A stretch of DNA of 64,000 nucleotides from Maribacter litoralis. Its GTDB lineage: Bacteria; Bacteroidota; Bacteroidia; Flavobacteriales; Flavobacteriaceae. The notes beneath the pieces were generated by a model. It saw only the letters and a list, made by a program, of their open reading frames with translations, did no database searches and had not been told where the DNA came from. A program made the position numbers and the translations under genes. This document shows positions 7,527-17,828 of the stretch, piece after piece. Every line of letters begins with the position of its first letter. Positions within the stretch are counted from its first letter, which is position 1. The stretch spans positions 868,001 to 932,000 of the forward strand of contig NZ_QCZD01000001.1 in assembly GCF_003075045.1 (NCBI RefSeq), written 5' to 3'.

Positions 7527-9248
7527 CTAAATATTTTGTGCCTTTAGTTGCTCTATGATATAATCTGATGCTCTCCACGATAGCGCCATAATTGTCCATG
7601 TACAGTTTTTATCTGCCTGAGATACAAATACACCTGCATCTACGATAAATACGTTATCCGCATCATGTAATTGCTGAAACTTATTGGTTACCGATGTTTT
7701 TGGATCATCGCCCATTCTAGTTGTACCTACCTCATGAATAATTTCTCCTGGCTTATGAAGTCCGTAATCTTGATCTTTACCAGGTTTTTCTCCTAAATAA
7801 TGACCGCCCATATTATGAATGATCTCTTCAAAAGTATCTTGCATATGCTTTGCCTGATTCTTTTCGTACTGAGACCATTTATAATTGAACTTTAAAACAG
7901 GAATACCGTATTCGTCTACCGTAGTCGGGTCTATTTCACAATAATTATCGATGTTGGCCAAACCTTCTCCTCGACCTCCAAAACCGATTACCGAACCGTA
8001 ATATTTCTTTACATCGTCACGTAGGCTTTCTCCATAACCTCCAGATTTTAACCCAAAGTACTTGTTCATGGCATTTGGATCAAAACCGAAACCGTAGTTT
8101 GGCTGACTCATACCACCCCAAACTTCTATATGATATCCTCTTGGAAAATCTAATTTTGAATTATCTCCCCACCATGGTGAGTAAACATGCATACCACCTA
8201 CACCGTCTTCATTATAAGAGGTTTTTCTATTCATTAAACCAGGAATAACACCCGCAGCACTTGCCCCGGTCGAATCGTGTAGATACCTACCTACCAAATT
8301 ACTGCTATTGCCCAAGCCATTAGGGTGTTGCTTGCTCTTTGAGTTTAACAATATACGTGCAGAACTACATGCCGAAGCAGCTAGTACTACTACCTTACCC
8401 CTTAACTTGTATTCTTTTCTATCTTCTTTATTGATGTACGATACACCGGTCGCCTTACCTTCTTCATTTGTTGTAACCTCACGGACCATGGAGTTTACGA
8501 ACAATTTCACTTGACCTCCACTTTTCTGTGCAGGGAAAATTAAACAGCTACCTGCAGAAAAATCGGCATATATTTGACAAGATCTACCACACTGCCCGCA
8601 ATAGAAACAAACTCCACGGTCATTATTGATCCTTTTGGTCAACATTGAAAGCCTACCTGGTATTACCGGTATGTTAGCTTTCTTTGCCCCATTGATATAA
8701 AATAACTCATGTAATCTCGGTTTCGGGGGAGGAAGAAAGAATCCGTCAGGATCATTTTCTCTACCTTCATTGGTGCCAAATACACCTATTAGCTTGTCTA
8801 ACTTATCATAATATGGCTTAACATCTTCATATCCTATTGGCCAGTCATCTCCATGACCGTCACGTGTTTTTCCTTTAAAATCTTTAGGTCCGAAACGTAA
8901 TGAAATACGTCCCCAGTGATTGGTTCTACCACCAAGCATTCTTGCACGCCACCACTTAAATTCTGTTCCTTCCGCATGTGTATATGGCTCTCCTTCTACT
9001 TCCCAATCTCCCCAAGACATATCCCACTCGCCAAATGCTCTAGTTGTTCCTGCTCCTCTTCTAGGTGAATCATATGGTTGTTTTAATTGCGTCATGGTTT
9101 TTGGATCCGCCGGATCAAAAAATGGTCCCGCTTCTACAACAGCTACATTTAAACCTGCATCTGCCAACTGCTTGGTAGCCATACCACCACCTGCTCCTGA
9201 ACCTACAATGATCACATCAAAGAGTTCTGAGGATTCTTTTATCTGCAT
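7527..9248 (-). CDS. GMC-family FAD dehydrogenase (glucoside 3-dehydrogenase-like)
   Basis: This 573-residue glucose-methanol-choline oxidoreductase shows an FAD-binding Rossmann motif (DVIIVGSGAGGGM, about 11-23), the GMC signature GGRTNHWG (106-113) and the C-terminal DADNVFIVDAGVF with a His/Asn active-site region. A cysteine cluster lies at 214, 217, 220, 224 and 235. Large subunits of gluconate and glucose dehydrogenases carry an Fe-S cluster in this area, so one is plausible here. With the subunit-3 gene and TIM-barrel gene downstream, the operon resembles systems that oxidise C3 of glucosides in the periplasm. The substrate is inferred, not seen. Confidence 0.9.
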   Translation of the reverse strand: MQIKESSELFDVIIVGSGAGGGMATKQLADAGLNVAVVEAGPFFDPADPKTMTQLKQPYDSPRRGAGTTRAFGEWDMSWGDWEVEGEPYTHAEGTEFKWWRARMLGGRTNHWGRISLRFGPKDFKGKTRDGHGDDWPIGYEDVKPYYDKLDKLIGVFGTNEGRENDPDGFFLPPPKPRLHELFYINGAKKANIPVIPGRLSMLTKRINNDRGVCFYCGQCGRSCQIYADFSAGSCLIFPAQKSGGQVKLFVNSMVREVTTNEEGKATGVSYINKEDRKEYKLRGKVVVLAASACSSARILLNSKSKQHPNGLGNSSNLVGRYLHDSTGASAAGVIPGLMNRKTSYNEDGVGGMHVYSPWWGDNSKLDFPRGYHIEVWGGMSQPNYGFGFDPNAMNKYFGLKSGGYGESLRDDVKKYYGSVIGFGGRGEGLANIDNYCEIDPTTVDEYGIPVLKFNYKWSQYEKNQAKHMQDTFEEIIHNMGGHYLGEKPGKDQDYGLHKPGEIIHEVGTTRMGDDPKTSVTNKFQQLHDADNVFIVDAGVFVSQADKNCTWTIMALSWRASDYIIEQLKAQNI

Positions 9249-9370
9249 AATTTGAAATTAGTTATTGATTACAATTTAACTATTTAATAAAATAACGACC
9301 CCCGTTTTTAGCTGAATAACATTGGTAATTGGACGGACGGATAATTTTTAAGCACTATACTTCATTTTTG

Positions 9371-10759
9371 TTAATTTAACCGCTCACTCTTAAATGTAGA
9401 AGCCGGTAAGCCCACACTATTGAACAATGTGGCTATATCAGTACTTCTCCAAGCGTACCGTACTGCAGTTGGTTTTTGTACCTCTTTTGCCCTGACTATT
9501 ACTGTACCATTCTTCAATTTAGCCTTTGCCGGAAACCACTCTCCCTTTTTATTTGAAAGTTCAAAAAGCGCAATTTTATTCCCTTTATTATACAAGCCAT
9601 CGGCATGACTAAAATGGACTTCTACCTGATTGCCATTAACTACGGAGCTTTTGTAAAGCGGACCATATACTTCTTGCCCTTGTAATTCACCAAAGTGGTC
9701 CTTAAGTGCAATATTCGCTAACCGCAAACCAACATCTTGTTTATTTAAAGGGTGAATATCTTCAATGGTACAGATATCACTGGTCATGGCCATTCCTGTA
9801 TTTTTTAAGGACAATGCCCTTCGTTGCTGATCACGTACTATACCACCGGCAAATTCGTCATCATATTTATAAGGTGCTATCTGTACATAGTAAAATGGGA
9901 AATCGTTATTCCATTCATTGCGCCAAGAAGTGATCATATTGGTAAAAAGGTTTTGGTAGCTTTCTGCATTTGCAGTATTGGATTCCCCTTGATACCAAAT
10001 AGTACCACCTATTTTGAATTTGGTCAACGGTGCAACCAAACCATTATATAGAACAGATTTCTCGGTGGTAACCCATTTGTTCGGTTTTACTTTCTTTTGG
10101 GCTTCCGCCAATTGGGGGTGTGCTTCAAAAACCGAAGCGGGTGTCCAGACTTCTGCACTTGTAGCGCCCCACGCATTATCGATCAACCCGATAGGCATAT
10201 TCAATTCCTTTTGCAGTTTTCTTGCAAAAAAATAAGCGACAGCACTAAAATCTTGCATGCTTTCAGGCGTACAAGCCCTCCAAGTGCCACTTACATCTTC
10301 TTGTGGATATTTTGAAGTTCTCTTGGTTATGGAAAACAATCGAATATTGGGGTAGTTGGCATTTTCTATTTCAAAATCTCTATTCACTATTTTACTGTTG
10401 GCGCTCCATTCCATATTACTTTGACCGGAACATAGCCATACCTCACCGATCAATACATCTTTTAGAGTTATTTCATTAGCCCCACCTTTAAACGTAATTT
10501 CATAAGGTCCGCCAGCTTTGGGAGTTTGAACCGTGACTTCCCACTTTGCATCATTTCCTGTCTTAACATTTATCGTTACATCGTTCCAACTGGTAAAAAC
10601 CGTGAATTCTTCATTTGGTTCTGCCCATCCATACAATAAAACATCGGTCTGTCGCTGTAAGACCATTGCATCGGTGAAAATTCCGGGTAATGTTATTTCT
10701 GCTTTTACTAAAGCTGTTGCTAAAAAACATATGACTATTAAGCTTCTACGTACATTCAT
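9371..10759 (-). CDS. Sialate O-acetylesterase-like SGNH esterase
   Basis: This 462-residue exported protein has a signal peptide (1-20, ending LVKA). It matches the sialate O-acetylesterase/SASA family: GEVWLCSGQSNMEW places nucleophile Ser114, IGLIDNAWGATSAEVW and GGTIWYQGESNT are family blocks, and the Asp-x-His pair is in IEDIHPLNKQDVG. In marine Bacteroidota such enzymes deacetylate plant or algal polysaccharides more often than sialic acids. It stands alone on the minus strand, between the GMC operon and the divergent Gfo/Idh/MocA gene. No sialidase or sialic-acid genes are near. Confidence 0.88.
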   Translation of the reverse strand: MNVRRSLIVICFLATALVKAEITLPGIFTDAMVLQRQTDVLLYGWAEPNEEFTVFTSWNDVTINVKTGNDAKWEVTVQTPKAGGPYEITFKGGANEITLKDVLIGEVWLCSGQSNMEWSANSKIVNRDFEIENANYPNIRLFSITKRTSKYPQEDVSGTWRACTPESMQDFSAVAYFFARKLQKELNMPIGLIDNAWGATSAEVWTPASVFEAHPQLAEAQKKVKPNKWVTTEKSVLYNGLVAPLTKFKIGGTIWYQGESNTANAESYQNLFTNMITSWRNEWNNDFPFYYVQIAPYKYDDEFAGGIVRDQQRRALSLKNTGMAMTSDICTIEDIHPLNKQDVGLRLANIALKDHFGELQGQEVYGPLYKSSVVNGNQVEVHFSHADGLYNKGNKIALFELSNKKGEWFPAKAKLKNGTVIVRAKEVQKPTAVRYAWRSTDIATLFNSVGLPASTFKSERLN

Positions 10760-10926
10760 TTGTTTGATGGTAATTTTGATTTAAATATACCTAAATATGT
10801 ATCACATTGACAAATTCATAAACTATCATCAATAATTTTGTTGAATTTGTTATCTTGATTGTATTCTTTTAACATATTCAATAAAACCCTGATAATCAAT
10901 TCTACATGCCTTCTACACCTAACCCA

Positions 10927-12279
10927 ATGAACAGACGTAGTTTTATTAGAGCAACATCGGCTTCATTATTATTATCATCTTTTAGCTCATATGGCTTTGA
11001 ATTTTTCGCCAATGAAAAACCTAAAAAAGTGGCACTCATCGGTACAGGATGGTATGGCACGGGCGATCTATTACGGCTTATTCAAATTGCCAATGTTGAA
11101 GTTGTATCGTTATGTGATGTAGATGAACACAATTTAAATATTGCTGCCAATTTGGTTGCCGAACGGCAGAAAAATGGCAAGAAACCAAAATTGTTCAGTA
11201 ATTATAGAAAAATGCTGAAACTGCACCAATTGGATATTGTGCTCATTGGCACTCCTGATCATTGGCATGCCTTAACCTGTATCGATGCTTTAAAATCTGG
11301 TGCCCATGTGTATGTGCAAAAGCCAATAAGCGTAGATGTCATAGAAGGTGAAGCAATGGTAGCCGCAGCAAGAAAGTACAACAAAGTGGTTCAAGTTGGT
11401 ACACAACGAAAAAGCACTCCGCATTTGATCGATGCCAAAAAACAGATTATTGATGCGGGATTACTAGGTACTATTGGTCATGTTGATTTATGTTGTTTTT
11501 ATCACATGCGCGCAAATGGAAATCCGCCAATACAGGAGGTCCCAGATTATTTTGATTACGAAATGTGGACAGGTCCTGCACCCATGAGACCCTTTGACGG
11601 TCTACCACATAGAAGATGGTGGCGTACGTTTAGGGAATACGGAAACGGAATTATGGGAGATATGTGCGTTCATATGCTCGATACCGTACGCTGGATGCTT
11701 GATTTAGGATGGCCAAAGAGCATTAGTTCTGTTGGAGGAATTTATGTTCAGAAGGATGGAAAATCTAATATTTCGGATACACAGACCGCTGTTTTCGAGT
11801 ATGACGGACTCAATTGCAACTGGGAACACAGAACTTGGGGCAACCCTGATGACCCTGAATATCCTTGGGCATTTAAAATATATGGAGAAAAAGGTGTTCT
11901 TAAAGGTGATGTAATGAAAGCGGAGTTTATACCTGTAGATGGTAGTGAGACTATTCGCTTTGATGTACTTTACGAAAAAGAAAAGTACCCTGAAGATCTC
12001 ACTGAAAAAGATTTAGAATTACATGCTGCACCGGCTACACGTAGACATATGATAGATTTCTTGAATGCGATAAAAAACAACACCAAACCTGTTGCCGACA
12101 TTGAACAAGGTCATATTTCATCTGCCAGCTGCATTTTAGCTAATCTTTCAATGGATTTAAAAAGACCTTTAGCCTATGATCCAAAAACTAGAACGGTGTT
12201 GAACGATCCAGAAGCTACTGCCCTATTACAGCGAGAATATCGTGGAGATTGGAAACACCCTCACCCAGATACGGTTTAA
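10927..12279 (+). CDS. Exported Gfo/Idh/MocA family oxidoreductase
   Basis: The reading frame opens at 10906, but the Met at 10927 (MNRRSFIRATSASLLL) begins a twin-arginine signal peptide and is the likelier start, giving about 450 residues. The NAD(P)-binding motif GTGWYGTGDL follows. The usual EKP catalytic motif reads VQKPIS. The C-terminal half has WWRTFREYGNGIMGDMCVHM, as in Tat-exported family members. These enzymes oxidise or reduce sugars or cyclitols, some through retained NAD. It converges on the lacI-type gene with one base between them. Its role with the neighbouring keto-sugar genes is inference. Confidence 0.88.
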   Translation: MNRRSFIRATSASLLLSSFSSYGFEFFANEKPKKVALIGTGWYGTGDLLRLIQIANVEVVSLCDVDEHNLNIAANLVAERQKNGKKPKLFSNYRKMLKLHQLDIVLIGTPDHWHALTCIDALKSGAHVYVQKPISVDVIEGEAMVAAARKYNKVVQVGTQRKSTPHLIDAKKQIIDAGLLGTIGHVDLCCFYHMRANGNPPIQEVPDYFDYEMWTGPAPMRPFDGLPHRRWWRTFREYGNGIMGDMCVHMLDTVRWMLDLGWPKSISSVGGIYVQKDGKSNISDTQTAVFEYDGLNCNWEHRTWGNPDDPEYPWAFKIYGEKGVLKGDVMKAEFIPVDGSETIRFDVLYEKEKYPEDLTEKDLELHAAPATRRHMIDFLNAIKNNTKPVADIEQGHISSASCILANLSMDLKRPLAYDPKTRTVLNDPEATALLQREYRGDWKHPHPDTV

Positions 12280-12280
12280 A

Positions 12281-13297
12281 CTATTCAACCTTTTTTGTCG
12301 AATCTCGCACCAACAAACTCGTTTTTACCGTTTTAGTCTCGTAGGGCAAACCCGGATTTTTAATTCTGTTGATCAGTAATCTGGCTGTCTGCTCACCTAT
12401 ATATTTACCATGTTGACTTACCATGGTCAATGAAGGCGTTACATATTTAGACAACTGGCCGTTAGTAAAACCAATGATCGAAATATCATTGGGAACATTA
12501 TAACCTCTTGCCTTAACCACTTGTAATACCTGTACAGCTATAAGCTCATCAATTCCTATAATTCCTTCTATCGTTTTGTAGTTCAATAAAAAAGACATCA
12601 ATAAATCCAAATCGTCTTTAATAGTTAAATTAATGATTAACTTGGGATCGAAGGGAATACCGAATTCTTCAAGAGCCTTTTTATACCCCAAAAGCCTTAA
12701 TTTACCTACACTTGAACTAGAAATAGGGTTTACTACCGCTATATTCTTACAACCAATGTTTATTAGATACTTAGTAATTTTATAACCCGCTTCAAGGTCA
12801 TCTACCACTACTTTATCGCACTGCACATTATCAGATACCCTATCAAAAAGAACTACAGGGATATCATTATTGATTACATCTAACAAGGCTTCATGCTTAT
12901 CTTCATTCTGACTTTCTTCAGCCAAAGACATAATTACTCCATCTACCGTACCCGCATCAAAAAACTCCAATGTTTTGGTTTCTTTGGCACTAGATTCATT
13001 GCTAATGCAACTAATAATATTATAACCACTCTCATTGGCTACTTTTTCTATACCATATAGCACCTGAACAAAGAAGTAGTTTAAAATATTAGGCACAACC
13101 ACACCAATGGTCTTCGTGCTTTTGTTTAATAAATTAAGTGCCAACCTATTAGGCTTATAATGCTTTTCTTTTGCGTAAGCCTGTATTTTTAACTTCAGGT
13201 CGTTACTGATTTCGTAACTATCATTTATCGCTTTAGAAACGGTTGAGATAGATACGCCAAAATGAGCTGCTATATCCTTAAGGGTAACTTTTTTCAT
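12281..13297 (-). CDS. LacI family regulator, probable xylose regulator
   Basis: This 338-residue protein has the LacI N-terminal helix-turn-helix (VTLKDIAAHFGVSISTVSKA, residues 4-23), a hinge and a periplasmic-binding-protein-like effector domain (VVVPNILNYFFVQVLYGIE, then VDGVIMSLAEES, VPNDISIIGFTNG). It is the next gene after xylA on the same strand, but a hairpin terminator at 13358-13384 separates them, so it probably has its own transcript. Regulation of xylBA is inferred from position. I assign no symbol because Bacteroidota use several unrelated xylose regulators. Confidence 0.88.
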   Translation of the reverse strand: MKKVTLKDIAAHFGVSISTVSKAINDSYEISNDLKLKIQAYAKEKHYKPNRLALNLLNKSTKTIGVVVPNILNYFFVQVLYGIEKVANESGYNIISCISNESSAKETKTLEFFDAGTVDGVIMSLAEESQNEDKHEALLDVINNDIPVVLFDRVSDNVQCDKVVVDDLEAGYKITKYLINIGCKNIAVVNPISSSSVGKLRLLGYKKALEEFGIPFDPKLIINLTIKDDLDLLMSFLLNYKTIEGIIGIDELIAVQVLQVVKARGYNVPNDISIIGFTNGQLSKYVTPSLTMVSQHGKYIGEQTARLLINRIKNPGLPYETKTVKTSLLVRDSTKKVE

Positions 13298-13350
13298 AAT
13301 TATTACTGCAAAAGAACATATTTAAATTGACATTTAAAATATTCGTAAAA

Positions 13351-13384
13351 AGCAAAATGTCCCTAAGTTATTCACCTAGGGACA
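13351..13384 (-). terminator. Terminator between xylA and the lacI-type gene
   Basis: The arms TGTCCCTA (13358-13365) and TAGGGACA (13377-13384) form a perfect 8-bp stem, followed on the minus strand by TTTTGCTTTTT. It ends the xylBA transcript. Confidence 0.75.
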
Positions 13385-13457
13385 AACTGCTTCAATTTCA
13401 GTAAATACCAATTCCCATAAAGGAGACTATATCAACATAGTCATATGGCAATATTAA

Positions 13458-14774
13458 TTATATGTATTGATTGATAATATTCTCAAACAATTCTTGCTTA
13501 CCGCTCTTTAATTCCAACTCTCCGTTTTCTTTTGCGATATTGTAAAGATCTTTCAACTCTAGCTTGCCATTTTCAAAATCTTTTCCCTTACCAGAATCAA
13601 AAGAGCTGTATCTGTCTTCGCGTAGTTTATTATATGAAGATGATGCTATAATTTTATCTGCAGTGATCAGTGCTCTCGCAAAAGTATCGGCACCACCAAT
13701 ATGTGCGTGGAACACGTCTTCCAAATCGGTACTGTTTCTTCTAATCTTCGCATCAAAATTAATGCCGCCACCTTGTAAACCGCCGGCCGCCAAGAATACC
13801 AACATCGCTTCTGTTGTTTCTTGAATGTTATTTGGGAACTGATCGGTATCCCATCCATTTTGGTAATCTCCACGGTTGGCATCCATACTACCCAACATAC
13901 CCGCTTTTGCGGCAACCGCTATTTCATGCTGAAAAGTATGTTGTGCCAATGTTGCATGGTTCACCTCTATATTCATTTTAAAATCGTTCTCTAAACCATA
14001 TTCTTTTAAGAATCCAATGGCAGTGGCACAATCAAAATCATACTGATGCTTCATTGGTTCCATTGGTTTTGGCTCAATGAAGAAATTTCCTGTAAAGCCT
14101 TGGCTACGTGCATAATCTCTGGCCATGGCAAGAAACTGCCCCATGTGATCTACTTCGCGACCCAAATCTGTATTCAACAAAGACATATACCCTTCTCTAC
14201 CGCCCCAGAAAACATAATTTTCGCCACCTAGGGCTATGGTTGCATCTAATGCCAGTTTTATTTGACCACCTGCTCTTGCCACTACGTTAAAATCTGGATT
14301 GGTAGAAGCACCGTTCATATATCTTGGGTTTGAGAAACAATTGGCAGTACCCCACAATAATTTCTTACCCGTTTCCTTTTGCTTCTCTTTTAAATAATCT
14401 GTAATCGTTGCCAACCTCTTTTCAGATTCAGCAAATGTTGGTGCTTCTTGAATTAAATCAAAATCATGAAAACAGTAGTAGTCAAATCCTATTTTCTCAA
14501 AAAATTCAAAGGCGGCATCTGCCTTGTCTTTTGCTGCCTGCACAGGATCCGATGATTTGTCCCATTCAAAACTTTGCGTACCAGGACCAAATGGATCTGA
14601 CCCTTGACCACAGAACGTATGCCAATATGCAGTAGCAAACTTAAAATGCTCACGCATGGTTTTACCTGCAACTACTTGATCGGGGTTATAATATTTAAAG
14701 GCTAACGGATTATCAGATTCCTTGCCTTCAAACTTAATTTTTTCTATTCCTTTAAAATATTCCTTATTTGCCAT
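13458..14774 (-). CDS. xylA: Xylose isomerase
   Basis: At 438 residues this is the normal length for class II xylose isomerase, which converts D-xylose to D-xylulose in the cytoplasm. Family landmarks include [26 protein letters not shown], the active-site [47 protein letters not shown] and [19 protein letters not shown], which supply the metal-binding Glu, His and Asp residues. It lies 10 bases downstream of xylB, so the two form one operon. No xylose transporter is adjacent. Confidence 0.98.
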   Translation of the reverse strand: MANKEYFKGIEKIKFEGKESDNPLAFKYYNPDQVVAGKTMREHFKFATAYWHTFCGQGSDPFGPGTQSFEWDKSSDPVQAAKDKADAAFEFFEKIGFDYYCFHDFDLIQEAPTFAESEKRLATITDYLKEKQKETGKKLLWGTANCFSNPRYMNGASTNPDFNVVARAGGQIKLALDATIALGGENYVFWGGREGYMSLLNTDLGREVDHMGQFLAMARDYARSQGFTGNFFIEPKPMEPMKHQYDFDCATAIGFLKEYGLENDFKMNIEVNHATLAQHTFQHEIAVAAKAGMLGSMDANRGDYQNGWDTDQFPNNIQETTEAMLVFLAAGGLQGGGINFDAKIRRNSTDLEDVFHAHIGGADTFARALITADKIIASSSYNKLREDRYSSFDSGKGKDFENGKLELKDLYNIAKENGELELKSGKQELFENIINQYI

Positions 14775-14784
14775 TATGTTGATT

Positions 14785-16272
14785 TTATAAGTTGTTCAAT
14801 ATTATTTCAAGTTCAGTTTTCCATGTGGCATACGCTTCTTTATATGCCGTATTATCTTTCTTAGGGCTAAATGTCTTTACGTAATCATTATCTAAAATTG
14901 CCTTACCATATGCCTCAAAATCACCATTATGCAATTTTGCCGCCCTTGCCGCACCTATTGCTCCTGTAGTATTGTAAATTTCTATGTCATAGCCAATTAA
15001 AGTGGCTACCGTAGTAGAGAAAATCTCTGAACGAAATAGGTTGTCATTGCCGGCACGCATAACGTTTACTTTTATTCCGTCAGACTCCATGATTTCCATT
15101 CCGTATACGAATGAAAAAGCGATACCTTCCAATGCTGCACGACACAGGTGCCCCTTTCCATGATTATTAAGGTTAAGATTTACAATTCTGGTTCCTACCT
15201 CTTTACTTTTCAGCATTCTTTCCGCACCATTACCAAATGGTATCATTGCTACACCATCTGACCCAATAGGCACCTCATTCGCCAAGGTATTCATCTCGTC
15301 ATAAGAGTCAACATCAAGATTATTCAATAGCCATCGGTATTGTACACCTGCCCCGTTGATACAGAGTAGTTTACCAATTCTAGCAGGTTTTCCTGGGGAG
15401 TAATTAACGTGGGCAAAATTGTTTACCCTAGAGCTTTCTTTTACCGAGAGGTTATCGGTAACCGCATATACCACACCCGATGTACCGCCGGTAGCGGCTA
15501 CTTCACCAGGGTTAAACACATTGAGAGTCAAAGCATTATTAGGCTGATCACCGGCACGATATAGTATTGGTGTATCTGTAGACAAACCGCTTTCATTTGC
15601 ACCTTTTTCATTAACTTTAGATTGTACTGAAAAAGTATCTACGATATCTGGAATCATGTCTTTCTCCAACCCGTAATGTTCCAAAATCAAATCGGCTATG
15701 CTATCTTTTTTAAAATCCCAGAAAATACCTTCTGATAAACCGGAAACGGTAGTGTTTACCACTCCCGATAATTTATAGGCGATGAAATCGCCCGGGAGCA
15801 TCATTTTATAAATCTGCGCGTAAATTTCGGGCTCATTTTCTTTGACCCATTTTAATTTTGAAGCTGTAAAATTAGAGGGGCTATTTAGCAAATGGGTATC
15901 ACACATACCGGATCCAATTTCCTCATAGGCTTGTTGACCAATGTCAACTGCCCTACTATCGCACCAGATTATAGATTTTCTTAGCGGATTTCCCTCCTTA
16001 TCAATAAGCACTAGACCGTGCATTTGATATGATATACCTATACCAGATATATCAGATTTTTTAATTTTTTCTTGTACACAAAGCTTATCGATACCACTAC
16101 AAACATAGCGCCACCAATCTAACGGACTTTGTTCTGCCCAGCCATTTTTTATAGCTTCCATAGACATTTCCGTCTCTGGTTCAGTAACTACACCAATGCT
16201 TTTTCCCGTTGATGCATTTACCAGGGCAATCTTAATAGAAGAGCTTCCGATATCTAATCCTAAGTGGTACAT
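14785..16272 (-). CDS. xylB: Xylulokinase (FGGY family)
   Basis: This 495-residue FGGY kinase phosphorylates D-xylulose to xylulose 5-phosphate for the pentose phosphate pathway. It starts [18 protein letters not shown], the phosphate-1 motif of the actin-like fold. It also has [32 protein letters not shown] and the C-terminal phosphate-binding [13 protein letters not shown], followed by GAIGAARAA. It is first in the operon with xylA. A possible -7 element lies 36 bases upstream. Confidence 0.97.
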   Translation of the reverse strand: MYHLGLDIGSSSIKIALVNASTGKSIGVVTEPETEMSMEAIKNGWAEQSPLDWWRYVCSGIDKLCVQEKIKKSDISGIGISYQMHGLVLIDKEGNPLRKSIIWCDSRAVDIGQQAYEEIGSGMCDTHLLNSPSNFTASKLKWVKENEPEIYAQIYKMMLPGDFIAYKLSGVVNTTVSGLSEGIFWDFKKDSIADLILEHYGLEKDMIPDIVDTFSVQSKVNEKGANESGLSTDTPILYRAGDQPNNALTLNVFNPGEVAATGGTSGVVYAVTDNLSVKESSRVNNFAHVNYSPGKPARIGKLLCINGAGVQYRWLLNNLDVDSYDEMNTLANEVPIGSDGVAMIPFGNGAERMLKSKEVGTRIVNLNLNNHGKGHLCRAALEGIAFSFVYGMEIMESDGIKVNVMRAGNDNLFRSEIFSTTVATLIGYDIEIYNTTGAIGAARAAKLHNGDFEAYGKAILDNDYVKTFSPKKDNTAYKEAYATWKTELEIILNNL

Positions 16273-16308
16273 AAATACTATAAATTGGTTTGCTGTAATA
16301 AGTTAAAC

Positions 16309-16316
16309 CAAAAATA
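16309..16316 (-). promoter_or_regulatory. Putative -7 element for xylBA
   Basis: Reads TATTTTTG on the minus strand, a TAnnTTTG match 36 bases before the xylB start. No convincing -33 TTTG at the normal spacing was found. Confidence 0.35.
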
Positions 16317-16506
16317 AGTACTATCCTTAGCAATAGATATTTAGGCTACGAAAAATTATCGCAATGCAAATTAACAGTATTAACCACCATTAACTATTTG
16401 AATACAATAAATTGATATTCAGATACTTAAAAATGTTTTTGAAATTAATTTATTTTCGAAAAGGTTTTCGTATTAGCCTTAAAATCAATCTACAAGAAAT
16501 AATAAT

Positions 16507-17169
16507 TTAATATTCCTCTAATTGATTTTGAAGCTGCTCAAGTTTTGAAAGCGCCTCTGATTTTGAATTAACATCGAGCTTTAAATAAATATTCTGAATG
16601 TGAAAATTTACGGCACTAGGTGTTACAAACAACTTTTGCGCGATCATTTTATAGGTAGCACCTTGACATAGAAAATCTACGATCTGGTTCTCGCGTTCAG
16701 AGAAAAAAGCAAAGGTTTTTCTGTGAAAATTGCTAATGATCTTTTTTACGATATCATTGCTCATTGCCGCGCCTTCTTTTTCCATACTTCTAAGTGCATG
16801 TTCTAACTTATCTAAAGTCAAAGGCTTTGTCAAGTACCCATTCGCTCCTTTTTTAAAAGCGTTTTTAATGACATCAAAATCATTGATTTCACTGAACATA
16901 ACAATTTTGATCTCCCAGTCTTTCTTTTTAAATAGTTTGATGGCATCTACGCCGTTCATATCGTTCAATTCTATTTCAGAAAGTACAATTTGGGGTCTTG
17001 TAAACTTAAAATCTTTGATGGCATCTTTAGCCGATGCATAACTACCCACTACTTCATAACCATCAATTTCTTCAAAATGATTTCTATATACGCTATGTAG
17101 TGAGGTGTCTTTTTCTAAAACGATTATTCTTATGCTTGAATTTTTCATAATCTCCATAGTTTTTTGCAA
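16507..17169 (-). CDS. LuxR-type response regulator with Glu at the phospho-acceptor site
   Basis: This 220-residue protein has a receiver domain (about 12-130) and a LuxR/GerE helix-turn-helix (about 152-212: FSERENQIVDFLCQGATYKM, then AVNFHIQNIYLKL). The receiver keeps the conserved Lys in YLTKPLTL and a Ser in VMFSE. The normal phospho-acceptor Asp is replaced by Glu65 in IVLSEIELNDMNG; the Gly eight residues later fixes the alignment. The acidic pair after strand 1 is also altered (LEKD). No histidine kinase is adjacent. Glu often mimics phospho-Asp, so the protein may act without phosphorylation, which is inference. Confidence 0.9.
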   Translation of the reverse strand: MQKTMEIMKNSSIRIIVLEKDTSLHSVYRNHFEEIDGYEVVGSYASAKDAIKDFKFTRPQIVLSEIELNDMNGVDAIKLFKKKDWEIKIVMFSEINDFDVIKNAFKKGANGYLTKPLTLDKLEHALRSMEKEGAAMSNDIVKKIISNFHRKTFAFFSERENQIVDFLCQGATYKMIAQKLFVTPSAVNFHIQNIYLKLDVNSKSEALSKLEQLQNQLEEY

Positions 17170-17729
17170 CCAATATTCCTTTTAAAGAACAATGACCTGC
17201 GTTAGTTTTTAATAATTTCGAAAACCTTCAAAAGGTTAAAACCACTAAACAACAGATATGTAGATGAACAGATAGCCTAAACCATAGGTTCAATTTTACA
17301 CACCATTAGACAAACGTCGCCTTAAAGAGCAATCAAAAATTGATTGAACTTTGTTTGTGTTCAGTTAAAAAATCTAATCGAAAAACGGATTACCGCCAGC
17401 GAGTTAATTCATAAAACCGAGGCGTTTGCCAAACTGTAGATCTATGAGATTTTTGAGTTCTAAAAAAATAGAAAACTTGTTTAAAAAAAGATGTGTTTTA
17501 AAATGGGGATTGTGTAGGTAATTCTCATTCATGGTTGTGGGGGGATTTGGGGTTATACAATTGGGTTTGAATCTTTTTGGTGATTGAAATATATAAATTA
17601 AAGCTATATACCCGTTGAAAACATCAAATTTTTCGTTCAACTACCAAAATTTCTTAAAAAACAAGGTAATTCGTCGATAGTTAACGTATAGTTAAAACCG
17701 AGAATCACCACCAATGTAAACCAAATAAT
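17170..17729. other. Non-coding stretch
   Basis: An AT-rich intergenic stretch between the response regulator and the PorP-operon terminator. A 78-codon minus-strand frame at 17404-17640 has low-complexity composition and no recognisable domain, and I do not call it a gene. I see no RNA gene here. Confidence 0.5.
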
Positions 17730-17773
17730 AAAGGAGGGGCCCCAGTCATCCCCCCGGATAACACCCCTCCTTT
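17721..17773 (-). terminator. Terminator of the PD40/PorP operon
   Basis: The arms AAAGGAGGGG (17730-17739) and CCCCTCCTTT (17764-17773) form a 10-bp stem that stands out as GC-rich. On the minus strand it runs into TTATTATTTGG. It lies 56 bases past the PorP-like gene. Confidence 0.75.
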
Positions 17774-17828
17774 TATTGACAATTCAAATCAACCATAAAA
17801 CCTTAGGAAATTATGGATACTCAATTCA

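Noticed and set aside
13458-16272. Full xylan utilisation locus
   Set aside because: Only xylA, xylB and a LacI gene are present; there is no xylanase, SusCD or xylose transporter next to them.
17404-17640. 78-codon minus-strand frame before the PorP operon terminator
   Set aside because: Low-complexity, Asn/Pro/Phe-rich translation with no domain and no operon link. It is probably chance in AT-rich DNA.
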